A stretch of DNA of 64,000 nt from Paenibacillus sp. H1-7 (GCF_022354825.1 NZ_CP031168.1:7616501-7680500); one strand, 5' to 3'. Shown: positions 48,752-57,869, counted from the stretch's first letter. Notes: generated by a model not told the origin, from the sequence alone. Made by a program: numbers and translations.

Positions 48752-49483
48752 CTAGTCCGACAGCTGAACCAGCTTGGTGAAATAGTCCAACCCTTCGGCG
48801 TCCACATCCTGCCTGCCGTAAGCTTCCAGGAATATATCGTGATACCGGTCTGTCTTTACATTGTACAGGAGCGTCCATAGCCCCCAATACAAATCGTAAT
48901 GCTTGTCGCCTATGCCGCCAAAGCCAACGTCAATAAATCCTTTGAAGGCGTACCGGTCCATAATAATATTAGGCAGGCAGTAGTCCCCGTGAATGATGAC
49001 GTCGTCCTTGGGCTGATACCCGGACTCGAATAAGATGTCGGCGCTGTCCCTCTTCCGCTTGATGTCTTCGATCATTTCAGCCGTCCTGTCCGGGTACGGG
49101 CACCCCTTTGCAGGCAGCGTATGAAGCATCCGCAAAGATTCGCCGAATACGGCAGCGAGCTTAGCGGGGTTTTCCAAATGAACAGCTTCTGTTCCATCCT
49201 CACCCGGAACCGCTTCCGTCAGCAAATAGTCGTTGGCCGAATCCGTCTCATAGGCAATCACCTTCGGTGCGATCTTATGGCCGTTCAAAAACCGCATCAT
49301 CGCCGACTCCCGCTCCAGAGCGCCTTTCGCGCCGATTTTCAAGAACGTCCGCTCCGCGCCCATGGCCAGGTAGGTTCTTGCAAGCTCGGAGCAGCTGCTG
49401 TCATACATCACAGCGCCTTCAATATGCTGCCTTACCGCCGCAGGTACCGTATGGATATCGAAGGAAACCTCGGTTCGTTTCAT
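48752..49483 (-). CDS. APH(3')-like aminoglycoside phosphotransferase
   Basis: A 243-residue kinase-fold protein closest to APH(3') enzymes that phosphorylate kanamycin and neomycin. Active-site blocks: ERTFLKIGAKGALERE (ATP lysine), the catalytic Asp in VIIHGDYCLPNII and the metal-binding Asp in GFIDVGFGGIGDKHYDLYW. Catalytic residues match, but HGDYCLPN and VGFGG differ from the usual HGDACLPN and CGRLG, so substrate range may be changed. Start ATG at 49483 after GGTGAGC. It sits among other ribosome-drug genes. Confidence 0.83.
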   Translation of the reverse strand: MKRTEVSFDIHTVPAAVRQHIEGAVMYDSSCSELARTYLAMGAERTFLKIGAKGALERESAMMRFLNGHKIAPKVIAYETDSANDYLLTEAVPGEDGTEAVHLENPAKLAAVFGESLRMLHTLPAKGCPYPDRTAEMIEDIKRKRDSADILFESGYQPKDDVIIHGDYCLPNIIMDRYAFKGFIDVGFGGIGDKHYDLYWGLWTLLYNVKTDRYHDIFLEAYGRQDVDAEGLDYFTKLVQLSD

Positions 49484-49609
49484 AAGCTCACCCCACCATG
49501 ACTTCTTTACCCAATTTTACCACAACCATGCCGGCGGATTGATGGAATAAATCGTTTCTAACCAATCTTGCTCGATTAGATACTCAAGTGAAATGATAAG
49601 ATGGATGTG

Positions 49610-49654
49610 TTGACAAAACACGGCTCGCCAAGCTAAATTGAATTTATATTCATT
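49610..49654 (+). promoter_or_regulatory. promoter with ARG box (ArgR/AhrC operator)
   Basis: TTGACA (49610-49615), 17-bp spacer and a weak CTAAAT -10 are followed at once by TGAATTTATATTCA (49639-49652), a perfect match to the core TGAATWWWWATTCA. A weaker half-site TGCATAAATA follows. This predicts arginine-responsive control of the carbamoyltransferase gene. Confidence 0.6.
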
Positions 49655-49692
49655 ATTTTGCATAAATATACTAATCATAGGCGGGTGACCTC

Positions 49693-50607
49693 ATGCAACA
49701 TCTGTTGTCTTTAAAAGAGCTGGATAAGCCTGCTCTTCTTTCCATTTTTCAAAAAGGATTAGAGATAAAGAAGCATCCTGAGTCTTTTTACCATGCGTGT
49801 GAAAGAAAGGGCCTCCTGATGCTGTTTCAAAAAACATCGACCCGAACAAGCCTATCGTTTCAATCCGGTATGAATCAAATGGGAGGATACGCTGTCCCTA
49901 TGGATTGGGATTCTAGTAATTTCAGCATTTCCCCGATTCAGTATGAAGCCCGTTATGCTTCCAGGAACTGCGATGTCATCATGGCGCGGCTAAAACATCA
50001 CTCCGATCTGCTGGAATTGGCCAAATACTCCACTGTCCCGGTGATCAACGGATGCTGCGACAAATACCATCCGTGCCAGGCATTAGCCGATTTCATGACC
50101 ATCTACGAAACAGCGGGAACTTTCTCGGGAATAACCGTTACTTATGTCGGAATTCATAACAATGTTGCCAACTCTTTGGTAGCAGGATGCGTCTCGCTGG
50201 GAATCAAGCTTCTGCTAGTCACCCCCATCGTTAACAGCCCGGCATGGGATGACGAGCTGATGCAGCTTGCTTATCAAAGCGGGCTTGTAGAAAACGCACA
50301 CGAGCTGTCTCAAGCCGTTTCGAGATCTGATTTTGTCTATACGGATACATGGATCGACATGGAATTTTTCCGCGACCCTCGTTATGAAACAGAGCGAAAT
50401 CGAAGAATCGAGCAGATGCTCCCTTATCAGTTGAACAGGAAGAATCTTAACGGATATTCCCCTTACATTATGCATGATATGCCTATACATCCCGGCTTTG
50501 AAATCGAAGAGGAGCTCGTTGAATCGGAGCGTTCGATAATATACCGGCAAGCAGAGAACCGGATGCACGTTCAAAAGTCACTGCTGCTGCATTTGCTCCA
50601 GCCTTAA
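49693..50607 (+). CDS. ornithine-carbamoyltransferase-like protein with altered amino-acid site
   Basis: A 304-residue carbamoyltransferase. The carbamoyl-phosphate site is intact: KTSTRTSLSFQSGM, ARLKHH and HPCQALAD. Ornithine-side motifs are altered: the usual HCLP loop reads MHDMPIHPGFEI (no cysteine), while DTWIDM replaces the DVWxSMG block. So the second substrate may not be ornithine; N-acetylated ornithine, putrescine or another amine are possible. AGGCGGGTGAC precedes the ATG. An ARG box lies in the promoter, but no other arg gene is near. Fold certain, reaction not. Confidence 0.8.
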   Translation: MQHLLSLKELDKPALLSIFQKGLEIKKHPESFYHACERKGLLMLFQKTSTRTSLSFQSGMNQMGGYAVPMDWDSSNFSISPIQYEARYASRNCDVIMARLKHHSDLLELAKYSTVPVINGCCDKYHPCQALADFMTIYETAGTFSGITVTYVGIHNNVANSLVAGCVSLGIKLLLVTPIVNSPAWDDELMQLAYQSGLVENAHELSQAVSRSDFVYTDTWIDMEFFRDPRYETERNRRIEQMLPYQLNRKNLNGYSPYIMHDMPIHPGFEIEEELVESERSIIYRQAENRMHVQKSLLLHLLQP

Positions 50608-50656
50608 CAGCCCCTTGTCTATGCCATCCTCCCTCCTGAATCAGCCGTGTTGACTC

Positions 50657-50692
50657 AAGTGGATTTCATTCTCGGGTGGAATCCACTTCTTC
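50657..50692 (+). terminator. terminator after carbamoyltransferase-like gene
   Basis: AAGTGGATT / AATCCACTT, 9-bp stem, followed by CTTCTGTTCTT. Confidence 0.65.
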
Positions 50693-50878
50693 TGTTCTTA
50701 TGACGTTGTCGGTCCGGGCAGCCGCAGTCCACTAGCATCCAGACTCCTTCCTCCTTACATGCATAAAAGCTCCGTTGACAGCAGCAATATTTTCCAGTAA
50801 TATGTTATTAGATATTTGTTAAATTAGATAATGACTAAATTTATTGATTGTTATATTTAATTTGAAGGAGGTATTATT

Positions 50879-51481
50879 GTGCAGCTGGATAAAATCGTCC
50901 TCTACCATAAAGCGCTGGCCGATCCGACACGCATCAAAATGCTGGTCCTGCTTGCCGAAGGAGAGCTGAACGGCCAAATATTGGCCGAGAAATTATTCGT
51001 CACTCCCGCTACGATCACTCATCATGCCGCCAAGCTGCGGGAAGCCAGTTTAATTAACGAACGCAGGGATAAGAATACGATCTTTTTTTCCTTGAACCAT
51101 TACTTTATCAAGAACAATTCCACCGCCACGTCCGATTTCATCTATCGGAAAGGCACTCCGGGAGGAATGGACATGCTGGACGAACAGCATAAGCTATTGG
51201 AGCATTCTGTTATCAAAAACTTTTTTACGGCCGACGGTGCCTTAAAGCATCTCCCTTCCCAGCTGAAAAAAAAATTGATCGTCCTCGAGCGTCTCGTCTC
51301 GCAGCTGGATAAAGGCAGGAAGTACACCGAGAAGGAGCTGAATGAATTCATCTCCGGCTTCCATGAAGACTACGCCACGATCCGCAGGGAATTCATTATG
51401 CACCAGTTTATGTACAGAGAAAACGAGGTTTATGAAGTGAATCCGGAGGAGCTTTGGGCGCGCTGGGAGTCGCTATCGTGA
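50879..51481 (+). CDS. ArsR-type HTH regulator with DUF2087 domain
   Basis: A 200-residue protein. Residues 1-80 form an ArsR-like winged helix (LADPTRIKMLVLLAEGELNG, FVTPATITHHAAKLREASLI) without the metal-binding CVC motif; residues 120-195 are DUF2087 (LPSQLKKKLIVLERLVSQL ... YTEKELNEFI ... DYATIRREFIMHQFM). This fusion is widespread in Bacillales and uncharacterised. The GTG start follows GAAGGAGG. It may control itself or the ABC-F gene, although the latter has its own attenuator. Confidence 0.87.
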   Translation: MQLDKIVLYHKALADPTRIKMLVLLAEGELNGQILAEKLFVTPATITHHAAKLREASLINERRDKNTIFFSLNHYFIKNNSTATSDFIYRKGTPGGMDMLDEQHKLLEHSVIKNFFTADGALKHLPSQLKKKLIVLERLVSQLDKGRKYTEKELNEFISGFHEDYATIRREFIMHQFMYRENEVYEVNPEELWARWESLS

Positions 51482-51491
51482 CGGCCTCTCC

Positions 51492-51521
51492 TTGACATGA
51501 TCCGGAACCGCTAAGTATACT
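51492..51521 (+). promoter_or_regulatory. promoter of the ABC-F leader
   Basis: TTGACA (51492-51497), 18-bp spacer, TATACT (51516-51521). It lies 11 bp after the regulator's stop and gives a leader of about 360 nt before the ABC-F gene. Confidence 0.75.
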
Positions 51522-51564
51522 GTTAGCGTATGACTCCAAATTACTTTTAACGAGGTGGAAAGGA

Positions 51565-51606
51565 ATGCTAATTTTATCGACTGTTCTTCAACGGGTTTTG
51601 GCGTAA
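51565..51606 (+). CDS. leader peptide of ABC-F gene (13 aa)
   Basis: ATG preceded by GAGGTGGAAAGGA encodes MLILSTVLQRVLA and stops 90 nt before a factor-independent terminator. Short hydrophobic leader peptides of this kind precede inducible ABC-F and Erm resistance genes, where drug-stalled ribosomes change RNA folding. Confidence 0.65.
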   Translation: MLILSTVLQRVLA

Positions 51607-51617
51607 ACGGGAGAAGT

Positions 51618-51730
51618 CTGCCCATTTTCAGCTATAAGCCAACCGAAGAGCAGTTAGATAAAGAACCTATTCCTTTTCTTACAAATCGTATTTGTATGGG
51701 TAAGGCGTTTGTTCGCCTTGCCCATTTTTT
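51618..51730 (+). promoter_or_regulatory. transcription attenuator of ABC-F gene
   Basis: A 12-bp terminator stem ATGGGTAAGGCG-TTTGTT-CGCCTTGCCCAT (51696-51725) ends in TTTTTT. Upstream, CTGCCCAT (51618-51625) is complementary, with one G-U, to the 5' arm ATGGGTAA and could act as anti-terminator. From 51731 to 51888 there is only a short ATTGCA-rich stretch. Confidence 0.7.
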
Positions 51731-51888
51731 GTGACGCCAGAATGCGGTGTGAACCGAATATGCCTTTATCTATGCGAGCTGCTGCGAACTATTGCAGCCT
51801 ATTGCAATCCATTGCAGTCCAGCGGCGCTGTTAAGCTGTTCTCCCGGTTGGCTTTGAACCCTCAAAGCGCAAAAAGGAGAGAACGAAT

Positions 51889-53427
51889 ATGAGTATGTTA
51901 CATGTTGAGCAACTGACCCATTCTTACGGAGATAAAGTCGTTTTTCATCAAATTGGCTTCCGGCTGGTTCGAGGCGAGCATGCAGGACTTGTCGGAAGCA
52001 ACGGGGCCGGCAAATCAACGCTGCTGCGGATCTTGGCAGGAGAATTGATCCCTGACGCGGGACGAATCGATTGGCTGCCCCATATCCAAATCGGCTATTT
52101 GCAGCAGCATACCGACTTGGAGTCGGGCACTACGATTTTGCAATATTTGCAAACCGCCTTCGCCCATCTGTACGAGATCGAGCAAGCGATGATGGAGGCG
52201 GCGGAACGGATGGCGGCGGCCGACGGCAGGCTGGAGCACTGGCTGACCCGCTACGGCGAGCTGCAAAACCGGCTGGAGCTGGCCGGCTTTTATGGTTTGA
52301 ATGCCAAAATCGAGCAGGTTGCGGCCGGATTAGGTCTTGCCGAGCTGGGGCTCGACAGAGATGTCGGACAGCTGAGCGGCGGGCAGCGCACGAAGCTGCT
52401 GCTAGGAAGACTGCTGCTGGAGGAGCCGGATGTGCTGCTGCTCGACGAGCCGACGAATTATTTGGACGACTCGCACATCGACTGGCTCATTGAGTATTTA
52501 CAAAGCTACGAGCACGCTTATCTCGTAATCTCGCATGACGAACGGTTTCTGAATGCAATTACGTCTTCGATTTATCATCTGGAGCACCGGACTATCCAGC
52601 GGTACGCAGGGAATTATGCTAATTTCCTCAAGACTTATGAGCAGAACAAGGAGCAGCTGCACAACGCCTATATTCGGCAGCAAAAAGAGATCGACCGGCT
52701 GGAGAGCTTTATTCAAAAGAACAAAATCCGTAAAGCAAAGCAAGCGAAAAGCCGCGAGAAAGCACTGGATAAAATGGAACGGATCGAAAGACCGAATGCG
52801 GTGCCGCGGCCCCGCTTCTCGTTCTCCGTTCATGCCGAGCCCGTGACCCGCGTGATGGAGGCCAGCGGGCTAACGATCGGCTACCGTGAACCGCTGCTCG
52901 CCCCGATGGAGCTTCAAATCCGCCGCGGAGACAAAATCGCCGTCATCGGCTATAACGGCGTCGGCAAATCGACGCTGCTGAGAACGCTGCTCGGTTACTT
53001 GCAGCCGATAGACGGCGTCGTATTGTGGGGCGAGCGGGTTGCGAAGGCGTATTACGCGCAGGAGGAGCTGGCGCCGGAGGAGACGCCTTTGGAGCTGCTG
53101 CTGTCGTACCGTACGGACCTTACGCAGAAGGACATCCGCCAGGCGCTGGCGATGTCCGGTCTGACGGAGCAGCATATCCGGCAGCGTATCAGCTCCTTGA
53201 GCGGTGGCGAGCAGGCCAAGGTCCGGTTGTGCAGGCTGATGCTGACTGCCTGCAATGTACTCGTGCTCGACGAGCCGACGAATCATCTCGATGCTCGGGC
53301 CAAAGAAGCATTCAAGCAATCGCTGCAGCAGTATAAAGGGACGATTGTGCTCGTATCGCATGAGCCGGACTTCTATGCCGATTGGGTAACCCAGGTGTGG
53401 AATGTGCAGGATTGGAGCCGCAAATAA
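51889..53427 (+). CDS. ABC-F family ATPase (ribosome protection/translation type)
   Basis: A 512-residue protein with two ABC domains and no membrane part. Domain 1: Walker A VGSNGAGKST, signature LSGGQRTK, Walker B VLLLDEPTNYLD. Domain 2: Walker A IGYNGVGKST, signature LSGGEQAK, Walker B VLVLDEPTNHLD. The linker is charged (FIQKNKIRKAKQAKSREKAL), as in ABC-F proteins that reach into the ribosomal E site. Some members displace macrolide, lincosamide, streptogramin or pleuromutilin drugs; others are housekeeping. The leader attenuator favours the drug-responsive kind. Start ATG with AAAGGAG upstream. Confidence 0.9.
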   Translation: MSMLHVEQLTHSYGDKVVFHQIGFRLVRGEHAGLVGSNGAGKSTLLRILAGELIPDAGRIDWLPHIQIGYLQQHTDLESGTTILQYLQTAFAHLYEIEQAMMEAAERMAAADGRLEHWLTRYGELQNRLELAGFYGLNAKIEQVAAGLGLAELGLDRDVGQLSGGQRTKLLLGRLLLEEPDVLLLDEPTNYLDDSHIDWLIEYLQSYEHAYLVISHDERFLNAITSSIYHLEHRTIQRYAGNYANFLKTYEQNKEQLHNAYIRQQKEIDRLESFIQKNKIRKAKQAKSREKALDKMERIERPNAVPRPRFSFSVHAEPVTRVMEASGLTIGYREPLLAPMELQIRRGDKIAVIGYNGVGKSTLLRTLLGYLQPIDGVVLWGERVAKAYYAQEELAPEETPLELLLSYRTDLTQKDIRQALAMSGLTEQHIRQRISSLSGGEQAKVRLCRLMLTACNVLVLDEPTNHLDARAKEAFKQSLQQYKGTIVLVSHEPDFYADWVTQVWNVQDWSRK

Positions 53428-53461
53428 CCGGTCCATCTCCCCCCTTCACTGTAACCGCGAA

Positions 53462-53495
53462 CGTGTCACAGGGGCCTCTATGGCTCCTTGACACG
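53462..53495. terminator. hairpin after ABC-F gene
   Basis: CGTGTCA / TGACACG arms with an inner AGGGGCC / GGCTCCT pair, 35 bp past the stop. No strong T-run, so termination is only likely. Confidence 0.5.
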
Positions 53496-53689
53496 GTATT
53501 TCAACCTTGGATTATTAGCAAATGATATAATCGGTGCGATCTATGTTATAATGTCCAATGAGCAGTTAGACGCGGCAGACGTCTATCTTCAAACTGTACG
53601 GATGGATTCCGATAAAATCTCATAGTATGGACAACTACCCCCTAGTAACCCACGGGGGCTTTTACCTGCTCAGAAAGGGAGAGAACATA

Positions 53690-54886
53690 ATGGACAAGCA
53701 GCTGAGCGCAAAAGAAGAGACAAAGCTGTCAAACGCCTTGGGACAGACCAAGGAACCGCGCAAAAAAACGGTAGAGAAAGAGACGGATAAGCGTTGGAGC
53801 GACATCAGCATCCCGTTTACGCTAGCCGAGTATTTCAACACCTTAACGAAAAACGAATTATCCGAGATTCGCGCCCAATGGGATATTAAAGGCGTTAGCT
53901 CGTTGAAAAAGCAAGAGCTCGCCGCCGTTCTGGCCGAGAAAATTCCGGCCTTGCTGGCACTGCAGGTGCACCAGTGGGACGAAACGCGCTACAAAATATT
54001 CAAGCATTTGGCTGATCGCGGAGGACTGGCTATGATGCCGCTGGAGCTTCATCAGCTTGATTATTTTAAAGACAGAGGGCTGATTTACTCCGGCACGTAC
54101 CAAGGGAAAAGAACGCTGGTCATTCCGAAGGAAATCATGGCAAGCTACAAACAGCTGGATTCCAGCCAAATTCAGGAGTCAGTACGGAGCAATACGGAGC
54201 TGATACAGCTTACGCAGGGCCTGCTGCACTACTACGGCGTTCTCAGTACCGATGAATGGTCGGCTATGATCGAGCGCCATACCGGCGTTAAGCCGCTGTA
54301 TTACCAATCACACTCTGTCTTGATGGAAGCGGCTCATTTCCATTTGCAGCTGTATTTCACATCCAAAGGCTTGGCCTACGGGAAAGTGCGTGCCGCTGAA
54401 CAGCTGCATGCCGAGCATGAAGCGCGCAAGGATCTGCCTTATTGCCCGTTTACCAAGGCGCAGCTGCTTCAGGCAGGAGAGCCGGATTTCGTCGACCGGA
54501 ATCCAAGCTATCAGTCGTTCATTACCTTTTTGCGCAAAACCTTCACGATTTCGCCTGAAGAAGCGGATCATCTCGTGGAGCAATGCGTATACGGCATCCG
54601 GCTCGGGCACTCCCCGAACGACCTGTTCAAATTTTTGCAGAGCGTCCTGCAAATCAATGAATTGGATTTGGTCAAGTCTTTCATGAGCCATATCATCACG
54701 CTGCACAACAATACGAAGCAATGGTCTATCAAAGGCTATGCTCCAAGCGAGCTGTCCGCGAGCAAGAATGGCGAGACGGCGCCAAAAGCCGACGTAATCA
54801 ATTTCTCTACAGGGAAAAAAGTCGGACGAAACGATCCTTGTCCATGCGGCAGCGGCAAAAAATTCAAGAAATGCTGCGGAATGTAG
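53690..54886 (+). CDS. SEC-C motif protein
   Basis: A 398-residue soluble protein ending in a classical SEC-C zinc motif (GRNDPCPCGSGKKFKKCCG), which in SecA binds zinc and SecB. Residues 40-80 form a SAP-like helical pair (LTKNELSEIRAQWDIKGVSS), and the middle is helical with a LIYSGTYQGKRTLVIP strand pair. Similar large SEC-C proteins in Bacillales are uncharacterised; roles in ribosome or envelope quality control have been suggested only by motif. The ATG at 53690 follows AAAGGGAGAG. A hairpin (CCCCC/GGGGG, 53639-53660) lies in the leader, behind a TGATATAAT promoter element near 53522. Confidence 0.8.
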   Translation: MDKQLSAKEETKLSNALGQTKEPRKKTVEKETDKRWSDISIPFTLAEYFNTLTKNELSEIRAQWDIKGVSSLKKQELAAVLAEKIPALLALQVHQWDETRYKIFKHLADRGGLAMMPLELHQLDYFKDRGLIYSGTYQGKRTLVIPKEIMASYKQLDSSQIQESVRSNTELIQLTQGLLHYYGVLSTDEWSAMIERHTGVKPLYYQSHSVLMEAAHFHLQLYFTSKGLAYGKVRAAEQLHAEHEARKDLPYCPFTKAQLLQAGEPDFVDRNPSYQSFITFLRKTFTISPEEADHLVEQCVYGIRLGHSPNDLFKFLQSVLQINELDLVKSFMSHIITLHNNTKQWSIKGYAPSELSASKNGETAPKADVINFSTGKKVGRNDPCPCGSGKKFKKCCGM

Positions 54887-54924
54887 CTTCCGGATAGTCA
54901 GTAAAATCTATATTTCCCCCAGCA

Positions 54925-54965
54925 AAAGCCATCTCTATCCATTACGGTAAGAGATGGCTTTTCTA
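54925..54965 (+). terminator. terminator after SEC-C gene
   Basis: AAAGCCATCTCT / AGAGATGGCTTT, 12-bp perfect stem followed by TTCTATG. Confidence 0.85.
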
Positions 54966-55092
54966 TGTTCACCTAGATGAATGTCATGACGGCCTCGCTC
55001 CGAAAACTGGATCGATTTCCATATTAAGAATAATAAAACGAGCTTTGGCAAACCCTTAAACAAACGAAGACTCCACTCAAGAGGTATAAGCG

Positions 55093-56682
55093 ATGTCGGT
55101 TTACTCATGGTTCAGGCGCAAAATCAAGACATCCCCCCGACAGGAACGGCAGCCGCAACCCTCTACCCAACTGTTAGAGGAAGAAGCTTCCGTATCCGTT
55201 CATATAGAAGATAGGCTGAGCTGGCTTCAAAGCAAGCTGTACAACACTGCCGATATCGTGTACCGTACGTTTACGGCAGCCGCCGATCAGCCGTGCGCTC
55301 TGGTGTTTATTCGCGGCATGGTTAATCAGGAAACATTGCAGCAGGACGTGCTGAAGGCCGTCTTGTATATTTCTGCGTCCGATGGAGCTGACTTGCGGCG
55401 GCAGCTGTTTGACTACGGCCGTTTTCCCGTTACGTCGCTTCAAGTGGAAACCTCGATGCAGCAAGGGCTGCAGGCGATTTTGGACGGACACGCCCTGCTC
55501 CTTGTCGAAGGCGACGTCCGCATGCTGAATTTCCCCGTCACCTCCTACGAAAAACGGGCGATTGATGAAGCCCCTAACGAATCCGTCATTCGCGGCCCGA
55601 GAGAATCGTTCGTGGAATCCTTGCAAACGAATACGACGCTGATTCGCCGCAGAATCAAGACGGCGGAATTGAAGATGGAATTTCTGAAAATAGGGCGGCG
55701 GACGAAAACCGATGTCGTCGTCAGCTATATAGAAGGAATATGCAAGCCCGAGCTTGTGCAGGAGCTGATGAAGCGGCTGTCGGAGATCGATATCGACGGA
55801 GTCATGGGCAGCAACTACTTGGAGGAGTTCATTGAGGATAACCCTTATTCGCCGTTTCCTCAGCTGCAGTATACGGAACGGCCCGACATCGTTGTCGCCT
55901 CGCTGCTGGAAGGACGTATAGCCGTCGTAACGGACGGTACGCCGATCGTTCTGATTGCGCCGGTCACCTTCTTCATGCTGATGCAATCCGCCGAGGATTA
56001 TTACCAGCGTTACATTTCGTCGACCTGGATTCGCTGGATCCGGTTTGTGTTTATTTTCATCTCGCTGCTGCTTCCGTCGACATATATTGCGGTTACTACC
56101 GTTCATCCCGAGATTATCCCGAAGCGGCTGCTTATTACCATCACCTCGTCCAGGGAGATCGTGCCCTTTCCGGCTCTTGTGGAAGCCTTCCTTATGGAGC
56201 TGGCGTTCGAGGCGCTGCGCGAAGCGGCTATCCGCATCCCTAAGTCTATAGGCCAAGCCGTGTCGATCATCGGCGCCTTGATCATCGGTACCGCTGCAGT
56301 CCAAGCGGGGATCGTATCGGCAGCCATGGTCATTATCGTCTCCTTGACGGGTATTGCTTCCTTCATAATCCCGCACTACGACCTAGGGCTTGCCTTCCGT
56401 CTGCTCCGTTTTCCCATTATGCTACTGGCGGGAATATTCGGGCTATTCGGCATTGCCTGCGGCTTAATCCTGGTCTATTTGCACCTGCTTTCGCTCCGTT
56501 CCTTCGGCACCCCGTATTTATCGCCGATTACGCCATTAGTTCCCGGCGATTTGAAGGATACGCTCGTTAGATCGCCCTGGTGGCTGATGAAGCGACGACC
56601 GCACCTGCAGGGACCGGGGACCCGGCGGCAAGGTCAGCAAACCCGCAGATGGGTGCGTGAAGAGGAGGAGGACGAGGATTGA
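55093..56682 (+). CDS. spore germination protein, GerA (A-subunit) family
   Basis: A-subunit of a GerA-type nutrient germinant receptor in the spore inner membrane. In 529 residues: a hydrophilic N-domain (1-310) with the conserved FIRGMVNQETL and VSYIEGICKPELV, then five or so membrane helices (315-490) with the family PF motif in SREIVPFPALVEAFLMELAFE. The C-tail is very acidic (REEEEDED). AGAGGTATAAGCG precedes the ATG. First of four genes: gerA, gerC, a small membrane protein, gerB. Confidence 0.94.
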   Translation: MSVYSWFRRKIKTSPRQERQPQPSTQLLEEEASVSVHIEDRLSWLQSKLYNTADIVYRTFTAAADQPCALVFIRGMVNQETLQQDVLKAVLYISASDGADLRRQLFDYGRFPVTSLQVETSMQQGLQAILDGHALLLVEGDVRMLNFPVTSYEKRAIDEAPNESVIRGPRESFVESLQTNTTLIRRRIKTAELKMEFLKIGRRTKTDVVVSYIEGICKPELVQELMKRLSEIDIDGVMGSNYLEEFIEDNPYSPFPQLQYTERPDIVVASLLEGRIAVVTDGTPIVLIAPVTFFMLMQSAEDYYQRYISSTWIRWIRFVFIFISLLLPSTYIAVTTVHPEIIPKRLLITITSSREIVPFPALVEAFLMELAFEALREAAIRIPKSIGQAVSIIGALIIGTAAVQAGIVSAAMVIIVSLTGIASFIIPHYDLGLAFRLLRFPIMLLAGIFGLFGIACGLILVYLHLLSLRSFGTPYLSPITPLVPGDLKDTLVRSPWWLMKRRPHLQGPGTRRQGQQTRRWVREEEEDED

Positions 56683-57869
56683 GAACGAGGTCCTTGATCA
56701 AGCGCATCGTGATTATCCTTGGAGCCTTCTCGATCCTTATTCCGTTGGCCGGCTGCTGGTCAACAATAGAATTGAACGACCGCGCCTTTGCACGGCTGCT
56801 CATCTTCGATAAAGGCAAGCAAGGCATCGAGCTGACCGTCGGGTTTCCGCTGCCTAACCGGATGATCCCCGGCATGACCAGCGGAGGCCAGCAAAAAGGA
56901 GCCCCCTATACGTTTGTTTCCAAGGAAGGCATCGATGTGGAGCAGGCTCTTCGCAACATCCAGATTGATTTGTCGCGTAAAATCACATTAGGGCAAACCA
57001 GTGTCGTGATTATTGGGAAAGAGCTGGCCCAGGAGGGAATTGGACAAGTGCTGCAGTTTCTGGCCAGAGAACCGCGGATCCATATTAACGCCAGCATGTT
57101 TGTAACCGAGGGGCAAGGGAAAGAGCTCTCTCGCATCCCCGTGGTCTTCGAACGGTTTCCTATTGATATATTGACCGCCTATGTTCGGCAGCATGAAACC
57201 ATTAATACTACCGTAAAGGACTTTCTGATGGCTGATGTCACCGGCGGCGGAGACATGGTATTGCCGCTGCTCTCGTTTACCCCGAAAGCCATTCAAAGCG
57301 AGCCGGGCAAAATACAAGATTGGATGGGAGTCGGCGGAGCCGCGATTTTCCGTCAGACCAAACTGGCGGCAACCGTCGGCGTAAAGGGCATGCGGGGGGC
57401 CTTATGGGTATTGGGGCAGCTGGAAAATGCGGAAATGACGGTAGCCTCCCCTTCGAATGAAGGCACAGTTAGCTTTTATGTCGAGCACAGCTTTACCAAA
57501 ATCAAGCCTTACCTCCAAAACGATCAAGTCCATATCGGAATTGAATGCAGCGGAGTGGCCAGAATCTTGGCCTCGGATACGGATTTGAACGTGGAAGACC
57601 CCAGTCAATTAAAAATTCTCGAGGGCCTTCTCGAAGCGGCGGTTCAAAAGCGAATCATGGATATGATTAATAAGACCATCGAAATGAAGGCGGATGCTTT
57701 TCAGTTCGGCCAGCACGTTTCGTGGCGTTACCCGAAGCATTGGCAAGCAATGAAGTCCCGTTGGATCGAGCTCTATGGGGACAAGCAGGTTCCTGTCAAC
57801 GTCAATGCCGACATCCATATCAAATACCTGGGAACCCAGCAGCAGACCAACTGGATCGGAGGGAACTAA
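56679..57869 (+). CDS. spore germination lipoprotein, Ger(x)C family
   Basis: C-subunit of the germinant receptor. A lipoprotein signal peptide ends in PLAGCWS (Cys25 or so), followed by the family opening IELNDRAFARLLIFDKG and domain motifs SRKITLGQTSVVIIGKEL and VFERFPIDILTAYVR. 396 residues, normal length. It starts at a TTG overlapping the gerA stop (TTGA), indicating coupling. Confidence 0.93.
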   Translation: MRTRSLIKRIVIILGAFSILIPLAGCWSTIELNDRAFARLLIFDKGKQGIELTVGFPLPNRMIPGMTSGGQQKGAPYTFVSKEGIDVEQALRNIQIDLSRKITLGQTSVVIIGKELAQEGIGQVLQFLAREPRIHINASMFVTEGQGKELSRIPVVFERFPIDILTAYVRQHETINTTVKDFLMADVTGGGDMVLPLLSFTPKAIQSEPGKIQDWMGVGGAAIFRQTKLAATVGVKGMRGALWVLGQLENAEMTVASPSNEGTVSFYVEHSFTKIKPYLQNDQVHIGIECSGVARILASDTDLNVEDPSQLKILEGLLEAAVQKRIMDMINKTIEMKADAFQFGQHVSWRYPKHWQAMKSRWIELYGDKQVPVNVNADIHIKYLGTQQQTNWIGGN

